Below, piece after piece: positions 1 through 6,749 of a stretch of DNA of 10,383 bases. A program made the position numbers and the translations under genes. The stretch's first letter is position 1, and the number at the start of each line of letters is the position of its first letter. Source of the DNA: Candidatus Babelota bacterium (GTDB lineage Bacteria; Babelota; Babeliae; Babelales; Babelaceae); the NCBI GenBank assembly GCA_003174035.1, contig PRDV01000021.1, positions 1-10,383 on the forward strand, in the 5' to 3' direction. The notes beneath the pieces were generated by a model, which did not search any database, was not told the origin of the DNA, and saw only the letters and a program-made list of their open reading frames with translations.

Positions 1-144
1 TCCGCCATCATATTCCGCTGCCTTCTCAATCAACTTAAAATCGTGATAATCGCGTGCTATCACGCTTGCACCCGTACCCGCATACGTGCACGAAAAGACA
101 CCAAAAAAAAAGGAACCCCTTGCTAAAAAAAAGAACGCATCCAT
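1..144 (-). CDS. Partial hypothetical reading frame, runs off the left edge
   Basis: A minus-strand frame opens with ATG at 144 and stays open for 48 codons to base 1, so the 3' end lies outside the window. An in-frame TAG stands four codons upstream, so this ATG is the first possible one. The N-terminus is rich in Phe (FFFL and FFF, encoded by runs of eight and nine T), followed by a Cys near residue 19 in the context V-F-S-C, then a hydrophilic part containing ARDYHDFKLIEKAAEYDGG. The start could be a signal peptide or a poor lipobox, but Asp2 and Arg9 are unusual for that. The upstream AGG is a weak ribosome site. It lies 47 nt after the ankyrin-WD40 gene on the same strand and could be the next gene of that operon. 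I do not recognise the family. The other two minus-strand frames contain stops here, which mildly supports coding. Confidence 0.4.
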   Translation of the reverse strand, partial: MDAFFFLARGSFFFGVFSCTYAGTGASVIARDYHDFKLIEKAAEYDGG

Positions 145-191
145 ACTCTTAGCCTACCAACGTCGCATTAAAAGCGTATCAAAAATGCTCT

Positions 192-1946
192 TCACAAAGG
201 AGCTCCTGGCCTACTTACCAACATGGCTATTACTTCGCAAACCGCCTTATAATTATTAGGCTGTAGAATTTTTGTCTTGTTCGCAAGATAGCACAAATCT
301 TTGATACTCTCACTACTACAAAGCCCTGCAATAGATTCTTCCTGAGGAAAAGCCTCAAGTATACACCTCAAAATCCCTATATCTGCTCCCGAGAACACCT
401 CTCGGCATGCCCAATCTAATGGTGTCTCAACTATGCTCTCAAGATCCCAAATATTGGTGACCGCTCCATCTTGAAACCAGGCAAACCGCGTATGGTTATG
501 CCAGATTCTTGCACCAACTGCCATTTTTTTGCAGTCAAACCACTTGTCGCTCTCGAACTCCCATACACTATAATCTCCCGATTTCTTGTGAACGAGTAGC
601 ACCGATGACTCAGGATGCCATTCAAATGAATCATATAAACCATCATGCTGCCTTATTGCCGCACATTTGCCTTCCGTGTTCCAAACAGTAAGCTCTTGGT
701 CCGCAAGTATGCCGATATGCCGCCCACTCGCATGCCATTTTCCCTGTTTGATTGTAGAACTCTCCAGATAAAATTTCTCATCGCTCTGCATGTTCCACAG
801 GTAGGGCGCACTGTCACAAGAAAAAAAAAGCACCGTACCGTCACTGTTCCATGCTGCTGACTGGCAATTACCATGCCGCTCTCTCAACCGAGTTCCTGTG
901 CTATCATAAATTTTTATAGCCTCCTTATCAATAATATAAAGGAATCCCGATTGAGCATTATACCCCCAAGTGCGTATCGGCTTTTCCTTTTGTATTCCAT
1001 CATACCGCTTAGTGCTCACATTCCATATAAAAATGTGTTTTAAGTCAGCAGTAGCCGCAAGAAGATAGTCATCTCGTTCTGACCACATAATCTTCACAAC
1101 TTTATCAGGATGGGTAAGTGATGCTATTTCTTGTCCTGCCCAGTCCCACAATTTAATCGTATTGCTCTCAGCAAGTGTCGCTATATACGATTTCTTCCAA
1201 GAGCTTGGACTTTGAGTTGCATTCGTAATCGCAAATACCTTCCACTCGTCTTTATATACTGTTTCATATACCTCCACCGGATCTTTAAGCATCCCCGTCC
1301 CAACTAATTTATATTTTCCTGTTGGCTTGCCTTGATAGGCTACCTTGATGTATCCACCATGCTCAAGATCAGCAATTAATGTACCTTCGTTATTTAAAAT
1401 GGACGCTTTCCCATCTTCCTTGAGAACGAGTATGCGTGATCTGTCCTTGCTGAGGGAAAGATATCGAATACTCATATCATCGCTTAATTTTTTAAAAAGC
1501 ACTCTTTGCTCATTCTTAAGGTTATGCACCATTCCTCTTTGATAATCAAGGACTGCACACGTGTCGTACAAGTCACCATAAACCGCAAAAGCACGATTAC
1601 GAGGAATATTAGCAGCAATAATTGTTGCACACGGAGCACGAGAGAGAAAAAGTTTTCGCGCCACGTCCAGATTCTTCTGTTTTATACAATTCATTAGAAT
1701 TTTGCAGCAACCGGCATGTCCAGTACTAATTGCTTTATGAAGAATAGACAACCCTCGTTCATCCCTCCAAGTAAAATCAAGGTCACACTCAAGAAGACTA
1801 ACCATAAGCTCTTTATCATTACTTTTTATGGCCTCAGCTAATTGTGGCTCGATAGGAAGAGTTTTGCTTACCCCATTTCCCGCAAAAATCAATGAGTCCA
1901 ATAAGAAAAATTGCATGAATCCAACAATAGACCTCGCGCTATTCAT
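192..1946 (-). CDS. Exported ankyrin plus WD40 protein, paralogue 2 of a tandem pair
   Basis: Predicted 584-residue interaction protein with no catalytic motif. The ATG at 1946 is chosen over one 15 codons earlier because it follows an AAGGTG ribosome site by 7 nt, overlaps the upstream stop as ATGA, and begins a signal-like sequence (MNSARSIVGFMQFFLLDSLI, residues 1-20). Residues 33-100 are ankyrin-like (LSILHKAISTGHAGC at 66-80). From about 158 to 503 there are seven or eight degenerate WD40 repeats ending in IKLWDW, IFIWNV, IKIYDS, PYLWNM, LTVWNT, YSVWEF and TNIWDL. Residues 510-584 form a Cys-containing helical tail ending QPNNYKAVCEVIAMLVS. The same three parts occur in the gene just upstream, so the two are duplicates. 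This copy is more diverged: GH and structural Asp positions are mostly lost, and there is extra sequence around 205-245. A role in binding host or envelope proteins is inferred from the domains only. Confidence 0.85.
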   Translation of the reverse strand: MNSARSIVGFMQFFLLDSLIFAGNGVSKTLPIEPQLAEAIKSNDKELMVSLLECDLDFTWRDERGLSILHKAISTGHAGCCKILMNCIKQKNLDVARKLFLSRAPCATIIAANIPRNRAFAVYGDLYDTCAVLDYQRGMVHNLKNEQRVLFKKLSDDMSIRYLSLSKDRSRILVLKEDGKASILNNEGTLIADLEHGGYIKVAYQGKPTGKYKLVGTGMLKDPVEVYETVYKDEWKVFAITNATQSPSSWKKSYIATLAESNTIKLWDWAGQEIASLTHPDKVVKIMWSERDDYLLAATADLKHIFIWNVSTKRYDGIQKEKPIRTWGYNAQSGFLYIIDKEAIKIYDSTGTRLRERHGNCQSAAWNSDGTVLFFSCDSAPYLWNMQSDEKFYLESSTIKQGKWHASGRHIGILADQELTVWNTEGKCAAIRQHDGLYDSFEWHPESSVLLVHKKSGDYSVWEFESDKWFDCKKMAVGARIWHNHTRFAWFQDGAVTNIWDLESIVETPLDWACREVFSGADIGILRCILEAFPQEESIAGLCSSESIKDLCYLANKTKILQPNNYKAVCEVIAMLVSRPGAPL

Positions 1947-3334
1947 AAAGACACACCTTTTTTGCTTACCAACTGAGCAATAGCTGAACACAGTTCTTGA
2001 TACCGCTCCGGCTGGGCTTTTTTTATCTTGCTTGCATAACGACAGAATAGTGGCAAGGTAGTATCAGCAATAAGCCCGGTTAATTCATGTAATTCAGCGC
2101 ATGCGAGAAGCATTGTTAACAACGAGATCTCCCCCCCAGCAGAAATAGCTCTAGCTGCCCAGTCAATGAGACTACCCCCGCAATCCAATACTAAAATTTT
2201 GCCATTTTCGCAGCCTACCACAATGCGTTCATGGGAACCCCATGAAACTGAAGTAATGCGACTATGCAGAAAACCCTTATAAAGGCAGTTGCCATCAAAG
2301 CGCCATATACGTACATAACCATCTTCACTACCGGCAAGAAAGCGCTGACCATCATTGTCCCATTGAATCGCAGTAACACCCCCTCGCCAAGGAGCAATTT
2401 GCAGCTCATTTCTTCCAAAAGGGCATCTCATTTGAATTACTCCATCGGCAAAACCTACCAATATATGCTTATTGTCCGGAGACCAATCCACTGCATTAGC
2501 AAAGGGTTTATGCAACCGAATTCGTCGCGATTCCCACCGATCATTCTTTTTATGCCAAATCTCAATACCACCATCACACAAGGTGATAAAATGGGTGCTT
2601 TCTCTATTCCATGCTCCTGATCCGGTTTTAACCCTAGCCGTTTGATACACATCCTCATAATCCCATGTTTGAGCATTGTGAATTCTTATGACATCACCCG
2701 CGGTCATAAGCATACTACCATCGGGACTCCATGCAGTATGCCAACCTATAAAATGCTGATCACTTGCACGCTGCAACGAGCCTCCAGAATCCCATAATCG
2801 TATCCAGCCGTGTAAATCATTGGTTGCAATAAAATGGCCGTCTGGACTCCACGCAGCTGATAGTGTTCTATGCTGCCCTGAAAGAGTGGCCTTAAGATTT
2901 CCGTCACTATCCCAAATACGTGCCGTATCATCTAAACTTGTTGATAAGATACTGGATCCATCGGGGCTCCAGGAAACCGAAGTCACTTTATAACGATGCG
3001 TCATCTCAGCTTGACAACACAAGCCTTTAATGCAATATTTTAAGCATTTTTCTCTAGCCTCTGGAAGGTACTTTGTCTGCATATAGTCAAGCAATAATCG
3101 CAATATATCTGTATTTCCAGAATTTACCGCCCAATGAAGCACTGATATTGGCTGAGCATCAAAGAGATCTGGATCCTGATGTAAGATGAGAGTTATGCGA
3201 CGCTCATTTTTCTCTTTAATGGCTTGAACAAGCTGCTCTTCTCTTGTAAGCATCTTGTTCGGCCAAATACCACCTATAAGATGTGTAGATATACAAAGTG
3301 AAGCGAGTACTATCTCTCGTAAGCCCCAAAACAC
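1943..3334 (-). CDS. Exported ankyrin plus seven-bladed WD40 protein, paralogue 1 of a tandem pair
   Basis: Predicted 463-residue scaffold or interaction protein. The start is GTG at 3334, 6 nt after an AAAGGG ribosome site that touches the nusB stop. Residues 1-22 look like a signal peptide (FWGLREIVLASLCISTHLIGG). Residues 31-100 are ankyrin-like, with a clear SVLHWAVNSGNTDILRLLLD at 64-83. Seven WD40 units follow at about 114-154, 155-193, 194-230, 232-274, 275-316, 317-356 and 357-390. Several carry SWSPDG or AWSPDG and end in RIWD, RLWD, EIW or RIW, which is enough for one complete seven-blade propeller. Residues 388-463 are a helical tail with TLPLFCRYASKI and QPERYQELCSAIAQLVS. The next gene has the same tail. 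If a cytosolic protein were intended, Met28 (MLTREEQL) would be the alternative start. The function is not known; the domains point to protein binding. Confidence 0.88.
   Translation of the reverse strand: MFWGLREIVLASLCISTHLIGGIWPNKMLTREEQLVQAIKEKNERRITLILHQDPDLFDAQPISVLHWAVNSGNTDILRLLLDYMQTKYLPEAREKCLKYCIKGLCCQAEMTHRYKVTSVSWSPDGSSILSTSLDDTARIWDSDGNLKATLSGQHRTLSAAWSPDGHFIATNDLHGWIRLWDSGGSLQRASDQHFIGWHTAWSPDGSMLMTAGDVIRIHNAQTWDYEDVYQTARVKTGSGAWNRESTHFITLCDGGIEIWHKKNDRWESRRIRLHKPFANAVDWSPDNKHILVGFADGVIQMRCPFGRNELQIAPWRGGVTAIQWDNDGQRFLAGSEDGYVRIWRFDGNCLYKGFLHSRITSVSWGSHERIVVGCENGKILVLDCGGSLIDWAARAISAGGEISLLTMLLACAELHELTGLIADTTLPLFCRYASKIKKAQPERYQELCSAIAQLVSKKGVSL
1954..1959 (-). promoter_or_regulatory. 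Ribosome binding site AAGGTG that fixes the start of the second ankyrin-WD40 gene
   Basis: AAGGTG reads on the minus strand 7 nt before ATG at 1946-1944. It lies inside the last codons of the upstream paralogue, whose TGA (1945-1943) overlaps the ATG. This is a standard translational-coupling layout and argues against the longer start at 1991. Confidence 0.75.
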
Positions 3335-3340
3335 ACTCTA

Positions 3341-3346
3341 CCCTTT
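3341..3346 (-). promoter_or_regulatory. Ribosome binding site AAAGGG for the GTG start of the first ankyrin-WD40 gene
   Basis: AAAGGG lies 6 nt before GTG at 3334 and directly after the nusB stop codon (3351-3349). The same AAAGGG at a similar distance precedes the GTG of efp (4393-4388), which supports GTG as a real start in this genome. Confidence 0.65.
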
Positions 3347-3348
3347 TT

Positions 3349-3804
3349 TTAGCCAGCAGGCGTCTCTTTTAAATATTTATCAAGCACGCCATTAACAAAC
3401 TTGAACGCATCCTTTTCTGCAAAGCATTTTGCCAGCTCAACTGCCTCATTAATAATGACGGCTGGATCGGTTTTAGTAGTGCGCATCTCCCAGAGAGCTA
3501 TGCGCAAAATAAGTTTGGTTGGAATGCCGATACGCTCAAATCGCCAATTTTCAATAAGGGGAATAATAAGCGCATCAAGCTTCTCTCGATCGCTTACAAT
3601 AGCAGCAGCCTTGGTAAATACATCGCTATCGGTAGGGATTATAACGCCAAAGCCTCGAGCAAAATTATCAGAAACCGCTTCTAAAGAAATGTCATATTCA
3701 AAGGCATCAATGGTATAGAGCATATGAAAAATAAGAGAACGCTGCTCTGTTTGAGTAAGCGTCTCACATACAATCTCTGGTTCAATCTGAAAGTCTCCTT
3801 CCAT
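3349..3804 (-). CDS. nusB: Transcription antitermination factor NusB
   Basis: NusB binds boxA RNA with NusE (ribosomal protein S10) in the antitermination complex that keeps RNA polymerase processive on rRNA operons. The 151-residue product has the family length. The C-terminal half carries the hallmark NusB sequence: ERIGIPTKLILRIALWEM at about 89-106, then PAVIINEAVELAKCF and FVNGVLDKYLKE. The N-terminal helix is less standard: the usual Arg-rich RRxARExALQALY start appears as TQTEQRSLIFHMLY. The gene begins 6 nt after efp, with only a distant GGAAAG upstream, so coupled translation is likely. An AAGGAG lies within codons 2-4 (3800-3795), but no ordinary start codon follows it at the right distance, so the ATG at 3804 is kept. 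Pairing with efp is common in bacteria; the ankyrin-WD40 genes downstream are not usual partners. Confidence 0.93.
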   Translation of the reverse strand: MEGDFQIEPEIVCETLTQTEQRSLIFHMLYTIDAFEYDISLEAVSDNFARGFGVIIPTDSDVFTKAAAIVSDREKLDALIIPLIENWRFERIGIPTKLILRIALWEMRTTKTDPAVIINEAVELAKCFAEKDAFKFVNGVLDKYLKETPAG

Positions 3805-3810
3805 ATGCCG

Positions 3811-4380
3811 TTATTTCTTTCCGATACGTTCAATATATTTAGATTCGCGAGTATCTACTTTAATAACATCCCCTTCATTAACGAATAAGGGAACTTGTAA
3901 TACAAGACCCGTCTCTAACGTTGCAGGCTTTGTTGCCCCGCCTTGTGCCGTATCACCTCTCACACCAGGAGGCGTCTCCTTGACTGCTAATTCCATAAAG
4001 AGAGGAGGATTAACAGCAATTGGCTTACCATTAAAATAGAGTACATTATAGACAACCTGCTCTTTTAAAAAATCAAGTACGTCATCGATTTGCTTCTTAT
4101 CAAAAGCAACCTGTTCGTAATTTTCTTGATCTAAAAACTCATATAACCCATCATGCTCATAAAGATACTGCATTTCTTTATATTCAAGATCCGGGGTCTC
4201 AAGCTTTTCTTCGACACGCCACGTCTCCTCATGGGTCAATCCGGTAAGTAAACTTTTCATCTTAATACGTGCAAAGGCACCACCCTTACCAGGCTTTACA
4301 TGGCCATAATCAAGCACCGTGTACGGTTCACCTTTATAGAGAATTTTTGTACCGCGACGTAAATCACCTGCTAAAACCAC
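3811..4380 (-). CDS. efp: Translation elongation factor P
   Basis: EF-P binds between the P and E sites of the ribosome and relieves stalling at consecutive prolines. The 189-residue length is typical. The N-terminal KOW-like domain begins VLAGDLRRGTKILYKGEPY and carries the loop HVKPGKGGAFARIK, in which Lys32 sits at the position modified in many bacteria (Lys34 in E. coli). The middle OB domain follows, and the third domain has VKETPPGVRGDTAQGGATKP, near-canonical for the family. The start is GTG at 4380, 7 nt after AAAGGG. Which modification enzyme acts on Lys32 cannot be told from this window. The gene heads the minus-strand operon efp-nusB-ankyrin-WD40 and faces glyA across a 113-nt spacer. 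Confidence 0.97.
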   Translation of the reverse strand: MVLAGDLRRGTKILYKGEPYTVLDYGHVKPGKGGAFARIKMKSLLTGLTHEETWRVEEKLETPDLEYKEMQYLYEHDGLYEFLDQENYEQVAFDKKQIDDVLDFLKEQVVYNVLYFNGKPIAVNPPLFMELAVKETPPGVRGDTAQGGATKPATLETGLVLQVPLFVNEGDVIKVDTRESKYIERIGKK

Positions 4381-4423
4381 AAAATCACCCTTTTGTTAGT
4401 AAGAAATATCGTTTTCATCCATC

Positions 4424-4451
4424 AGTATAAGGTGATTGCCAAAAAAATCAA
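4424..4451 (-). promoter_or_regulatory. Candidate housekeeping-type promoter for the efp operon
   Basis: On the minus strand, -35 TTGATT (4451-4446) and -10 TATACT (4429-4424) are separated by 16 nt. They match the sigma-70 consensus at 4/6 and 5/6 positions. Transcription would start near 4417, giving a leader of roughly 36 nt with AAAGGG before the GTG. It interleaves with the opposite-facing glyA promoter candidate. Confidence 0.5.
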
Positions 4452-4464
4452 TTGCGCCTACATT
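4436..4464 (+). promoter_or_regulatory. Candidate housekeeping-type promoter for glyA
   Basis: -35 TTGCCA (4436-4441) and -10 TACATT (4459-4464) are separated by exactly 17 nt. They match the consensus at 5/6 and 4/6 positions. The start would be near 4471, leaving about 23 nt before the ATG. That short leader has no Shine-Dalgarno-like purine run. Confidence 0.5.
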
Positions 4465-4493
4465 AAAGAGAAACCACCTTTAGATCTTACCTC

Positions 4494-5663
4494 ATGAGCA
4501 CACTAAACACTTACGATCCTTTCATCGCCTTAATTATTGCGCAAGAAGACAGCCGTCAGAAAGAAGGCATTACGCTTATCGCATCGGAAAACAGGGCGCA
4601 CCCTGCGGTTCTTGAAGCGCTCTCTTCTTCTTTGATAAACAAATATGCTGAAGGCTATCCTGGAAAGCGCTATTACGCAGGATGTGAGTATGCCGATGCA
4701 GCAGAACTGCTTGCTCTAGAGCGCTGCAAAGCTCTTTTTAAAGGAGAACACGCCAATGTACAACCACATGCCGGCTCTTCTGCCAATGCCGCAGTGTATG
4801 CAGCACTGCTCAACCCTGGCGATACGATCATGGGCATGAGCATGGCAAGCGGCGGCCATTTAACTCATGGATCAGCCGTGAGTTTTTCAGGAAAATTCTT
4901 TAATGCGATAAGCTATGATGTTGATCCTGAAACTGAGGTGCTCAATTATAACACTATTGCTGAGTTGGCCGAGAAACACCGTCCAAAATTGATAATAGCA
5001 GGCGCTTCTTCGTACTCACGCATCATCGATGCCCAAAAATTTGCAGAAATCGCTCAATCAGTTGACGCGTATCTCCTTGTTGATTGTGCACATACCGCTG
5101 GTCTTATTGCCGCCGGCCTTTATCCCAACCCGGTCTTATACGCGGATGTACTTACTGCTACTACTCATAAAACCCTTCGCGGTCCCCGCGGCGGCTTTAT
5201 ACTCTGCAAAAATGAATTTAAAGAGCGAATCGATAGAGCTGTCTTTCCCGGTCTGCAAGGAGGACCGTTTATGCATAGCATTGCGGCAAAGGCGGTCACT
5301 TTTAAACTCGCATCCGAAGAAGAGTTCGTTGCCTATCAAAAACAGGCGTTAAGCAATGCTCAAACGATGGTAACTACCTTTAAAGATTTGGGATATCGCA
5401 TTGTGTCAGATGGTACTGATACGCACCTCTTTATTATAGATTTGAGCAATAAAAAATTTAACGGCAGACAAGCAGAGTTGCTGCTTGAACAGGAACATAT
5501 ATACGTCAGTCGAAGCCTTATCCCCTTTGATAAAGAGAAGCCATGGATTACCAGCGGCATTCGGATAGGAACCTTAGCTACAACCGCTCAAGAATACAAA
5601 GAACAGCAGGCTGAGAGCACTGCTGTTCTTATTGATACAATTCTTAAAAAGTCGCTAAGCTAG
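4494..5663 (+). CDS. glyA: Serine hydroxymethyltransferase
   Basis: This PLP enzyme interconverts serine plus tetrahydrofolate with glycine plus 5,10-methylenetetrahydrofolate and is the main source of one-carbon units. Fold-type I motifs are clear: LIASEN (28-33), KYAEGYPGKRYYAGCEY (50-66), NVQPHAGSSAN (88-98), GGHLTHG (120-126), VDCAHTAGL with Asp197 and His200 (196-204), and the Schiff-base lysine Lys226 in TTHKTLRGPRGG. SGIRIGT holds the carboxylate-binding Arg357. An in-frame TAA at 4464 rules out a longer start. Two oddities stand out. The protein has 389 residues, and after SGIRIGT it is about 20 residues shorter than E. coli GlyA. The usual VNKN before the IPxD motif reads VSRS (338-341), changing the position of E. 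coli Asn347, a folate contact as I recall. The core looks intact, so I expect an active enzyme. No ribosome site is visible upstream. Confidence 0.96.
   Translation: MSTLNTYDPFIALIIAQEDSRQKEGITLIASENRAHPAVLEALSSSLINKYAEGYPGKRYYAGCEYADAAELLALERCKALFKGEHANVQPHAGSSANAAVYAALLNPGDTIMGMSMASGGHLTHGSAVSFSGKFFNAISYDVDPETEVLNYNTIAELAEKHRPKLIIAGASSYSRIIDAQKFAEIAQSVDAYLLVDCAHTAGLIAAGLYPNPVLYADVLTATTHKTLRGPRGGFILCKNEFKERIDRAVFPGLQGGPFMHSIAAKAVTFKLASEEEFVAYQKQALSNAQTMVTTFKDLGYRIVSDGTDTHLFIIDLSNKKFNGRQAELLLEQEHIYVSRSLIPFDKEKPWITSGIRIGTLATTAQEYKEQQAESTAVLIDTILKKSLS
5599..5630. terminator. Strong hairpin in the glyA 3' end, probable terminator for the convergent HAD transcript
   Basis: AAGAACAGCAG (5599-5609) and CTGCTGTTCTT (5620-5630) form a perfect 11-bp inverted repeat with a 10-nt loop. 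GCT/AGC within the loop can add three more pairs next to a bulged A. Read on the minus strand, the hairpin starts 24 nt after the HAD stop codon and is followed by a U-rich TTTGTATTCTT, as in an intrinsic terminator. On the plus strand it lies inside glyA codons with no clean U-tract. Confidence 0.55.
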
Positions 5664-6686
5664 CCAAACCAACAATGCGCCTGCAACAGCAAACCCTGCT
5701 GCAATTTTTACGCCTTTTGTCAGAATTTTTTGCTCAGGCACCTTAGGCAATATCCCATGCGCATAGAGCTGCTTTCTGAGTGTGTAATAATCGCCGCGGG
5801 TAAAGAGCAGAGATTTTTCGATACCAAATGCAATTGCAGCCTTAATATTTTCTTCTTGATCATCGACAAATATATACTTGCTCTTATCTGAGCCATGCTT
5901 CTTTACTACCGCTTCAAAAGCTGCATCATTTGGTTTTATTGTTCCCAAATCACCTGAGATCATAATATCATCAAATAAAGCAAATTCTTCAGGAAAGCGC
6001 GCTTTCACCAGAGCAAAAGATTCTCGATCCCAATTGGAAAGAGCTACCTGTTTAATCTTTATTCCTTGCTTTTTCAATGCATTAATTTCACGCACTATTT
6101 CAATACCCTCTGACAAAAGAGAAGTATTATCAGCATGAACCTTTGGCGTAAAAATTGTTTCTATCCCTTTCTGCACCATCTCTTGATGGGCTTGGCTAAC
6201 AAAATACTTTTGCAGGCGTAAGGCAGGACAGGTTTCTCTTGTCATCTTTAAAACTTCATCGCTTGTCAAAAGCCCCGCCTGATAAGCACATAATACATAG
6301 GGAAGCCGAGTTCCCGAATCAGTACACGTTCGCTTAAATCCTGCTGGCTCTACTACGGGAAAGTTTTCCATTGCATCAAAAAATGCACTGCCGGACGGCA
6401 CTTTTCCCGAAAGGAGTGCAGAAAATGCGCTTCCAATCCCAATATTTATCGCAGTTTGAAACCCGAACCACGTTTTGGAAAGGTTCATATGAACACCACC
6501 CAAGTCCCAAAGAACAATGATTTCATCATCAGCTGCCACATCCATTTTTTCTTGAGGAGCTTCCGCAACGAGAGGAGTTTCAGCTTGGTCTTGAAAAACA
6601 ATTTGTTCCTCAGCATGGGGTGCGGAACTTTTTTCCATTGCTAAACACTGCAATCCCACGAACAGTACACTAAAAAACTTTTTCAT
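5655..6686 (-). CDS. HAD-superfamily (subfamily IA-like) hydrolase with a signal-like N-terminus
   Basis: HAD enzymes of this type are mostly phosphatases or dehalogenases acting through an Asp nucleophile. All four motifs are visible: motif I VLWDLGGVHMNL with Asp61, motif II ALSNWD with Ser217, motif III with Lys251 in GTIKPNDAAFEAVV, and motif IV FVDDQEEN with Asp275 and Asp276. The second motif I Asp is Gly (D-L-G), as in YihX-like relatives, so substrate type cannot be read off. Residues 1-16 (MKKFFSVLFVGLQCLA) resemble a signal peptide, residues 17-55 are an acidic linker, and 325-343 is a hydrophobic C-terminal segment. Together they suggest an envelope-attached enzyme, although the lysines before the last segment make topology uncertain. 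The start ATG follows AAAGG. The gene lies 63 nt after the glycosyltransferase and overlaps glyA convergently by 9 bp. At 343 residues it is longer than a typical HAD-IA protein because of the added ends. Confidence 0.85.
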   Translation of the reverse strand: MKKFFSVLFVGLQCLAMEKSSAPHAEEQIVFQDQAETPLVAEAPQEKMDVAADDEIIVLWDLGGVHMNLSKTWFGFQTAINIGIGSAFSALLSGKVPSGSAFFDAMENFPVVEPAGFKRTCTDSGTRLPYVLCAYQAGLLTSDEVLKMTRETCPALRLQKYFVSQAHQEMVQKGIETIFTPKVHADNTSLLSEGIEIVREINALKKQGIKIKQVALSNWDRESFALVKARFPEEFALFDDIMISGDLGTIKPNDAAFEAVVKKHGSDKSKYIFVDDQEENIKAAIAFGIEKSLLFTRGDYYTLRKQLYAHGILPKVPEQKILTKGVKIAAGFAVAGALLVWLA

Positions 6687-6749
6687 TATAAACCTTTCTT
6701 AAAAAATGATATTTACTCTAAGATTAGCACATTTTCGCACAATCAGCAA

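Noticed and set aside
145..191. Terminator after the second ankyrin-WD40 gene
   Set aside because: Only a five-base pairing (GCATT/AATGC) with a long loop is seen, and the T-runs lie too far downstream and inside a possible reading frame.
1947..1991. Fifteen-codon longer start for the second ankyrin-WD40 protein
   Set aside because: It would put a charged stretch before the signal-like segment and lengthen the gene overlap to about 49 bp. The ATG at 1946 has a good ribosome site and the ATGA overlap.
2264..2620. Plus-strand 118-codon frame
   Set aside because: It lies wholly antisense within the WD40 region of the first ankyrin-WD40 gene, whose seven clear repeats prove the minus strand is coding.
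6687..6749. Separate promoter for the HAD gene
   Set aside because: A -10-like TATCAT (6711-6706) exists but no -35 stands at a usual distance; readthrough from the glycosyltransferase gene is as likely.
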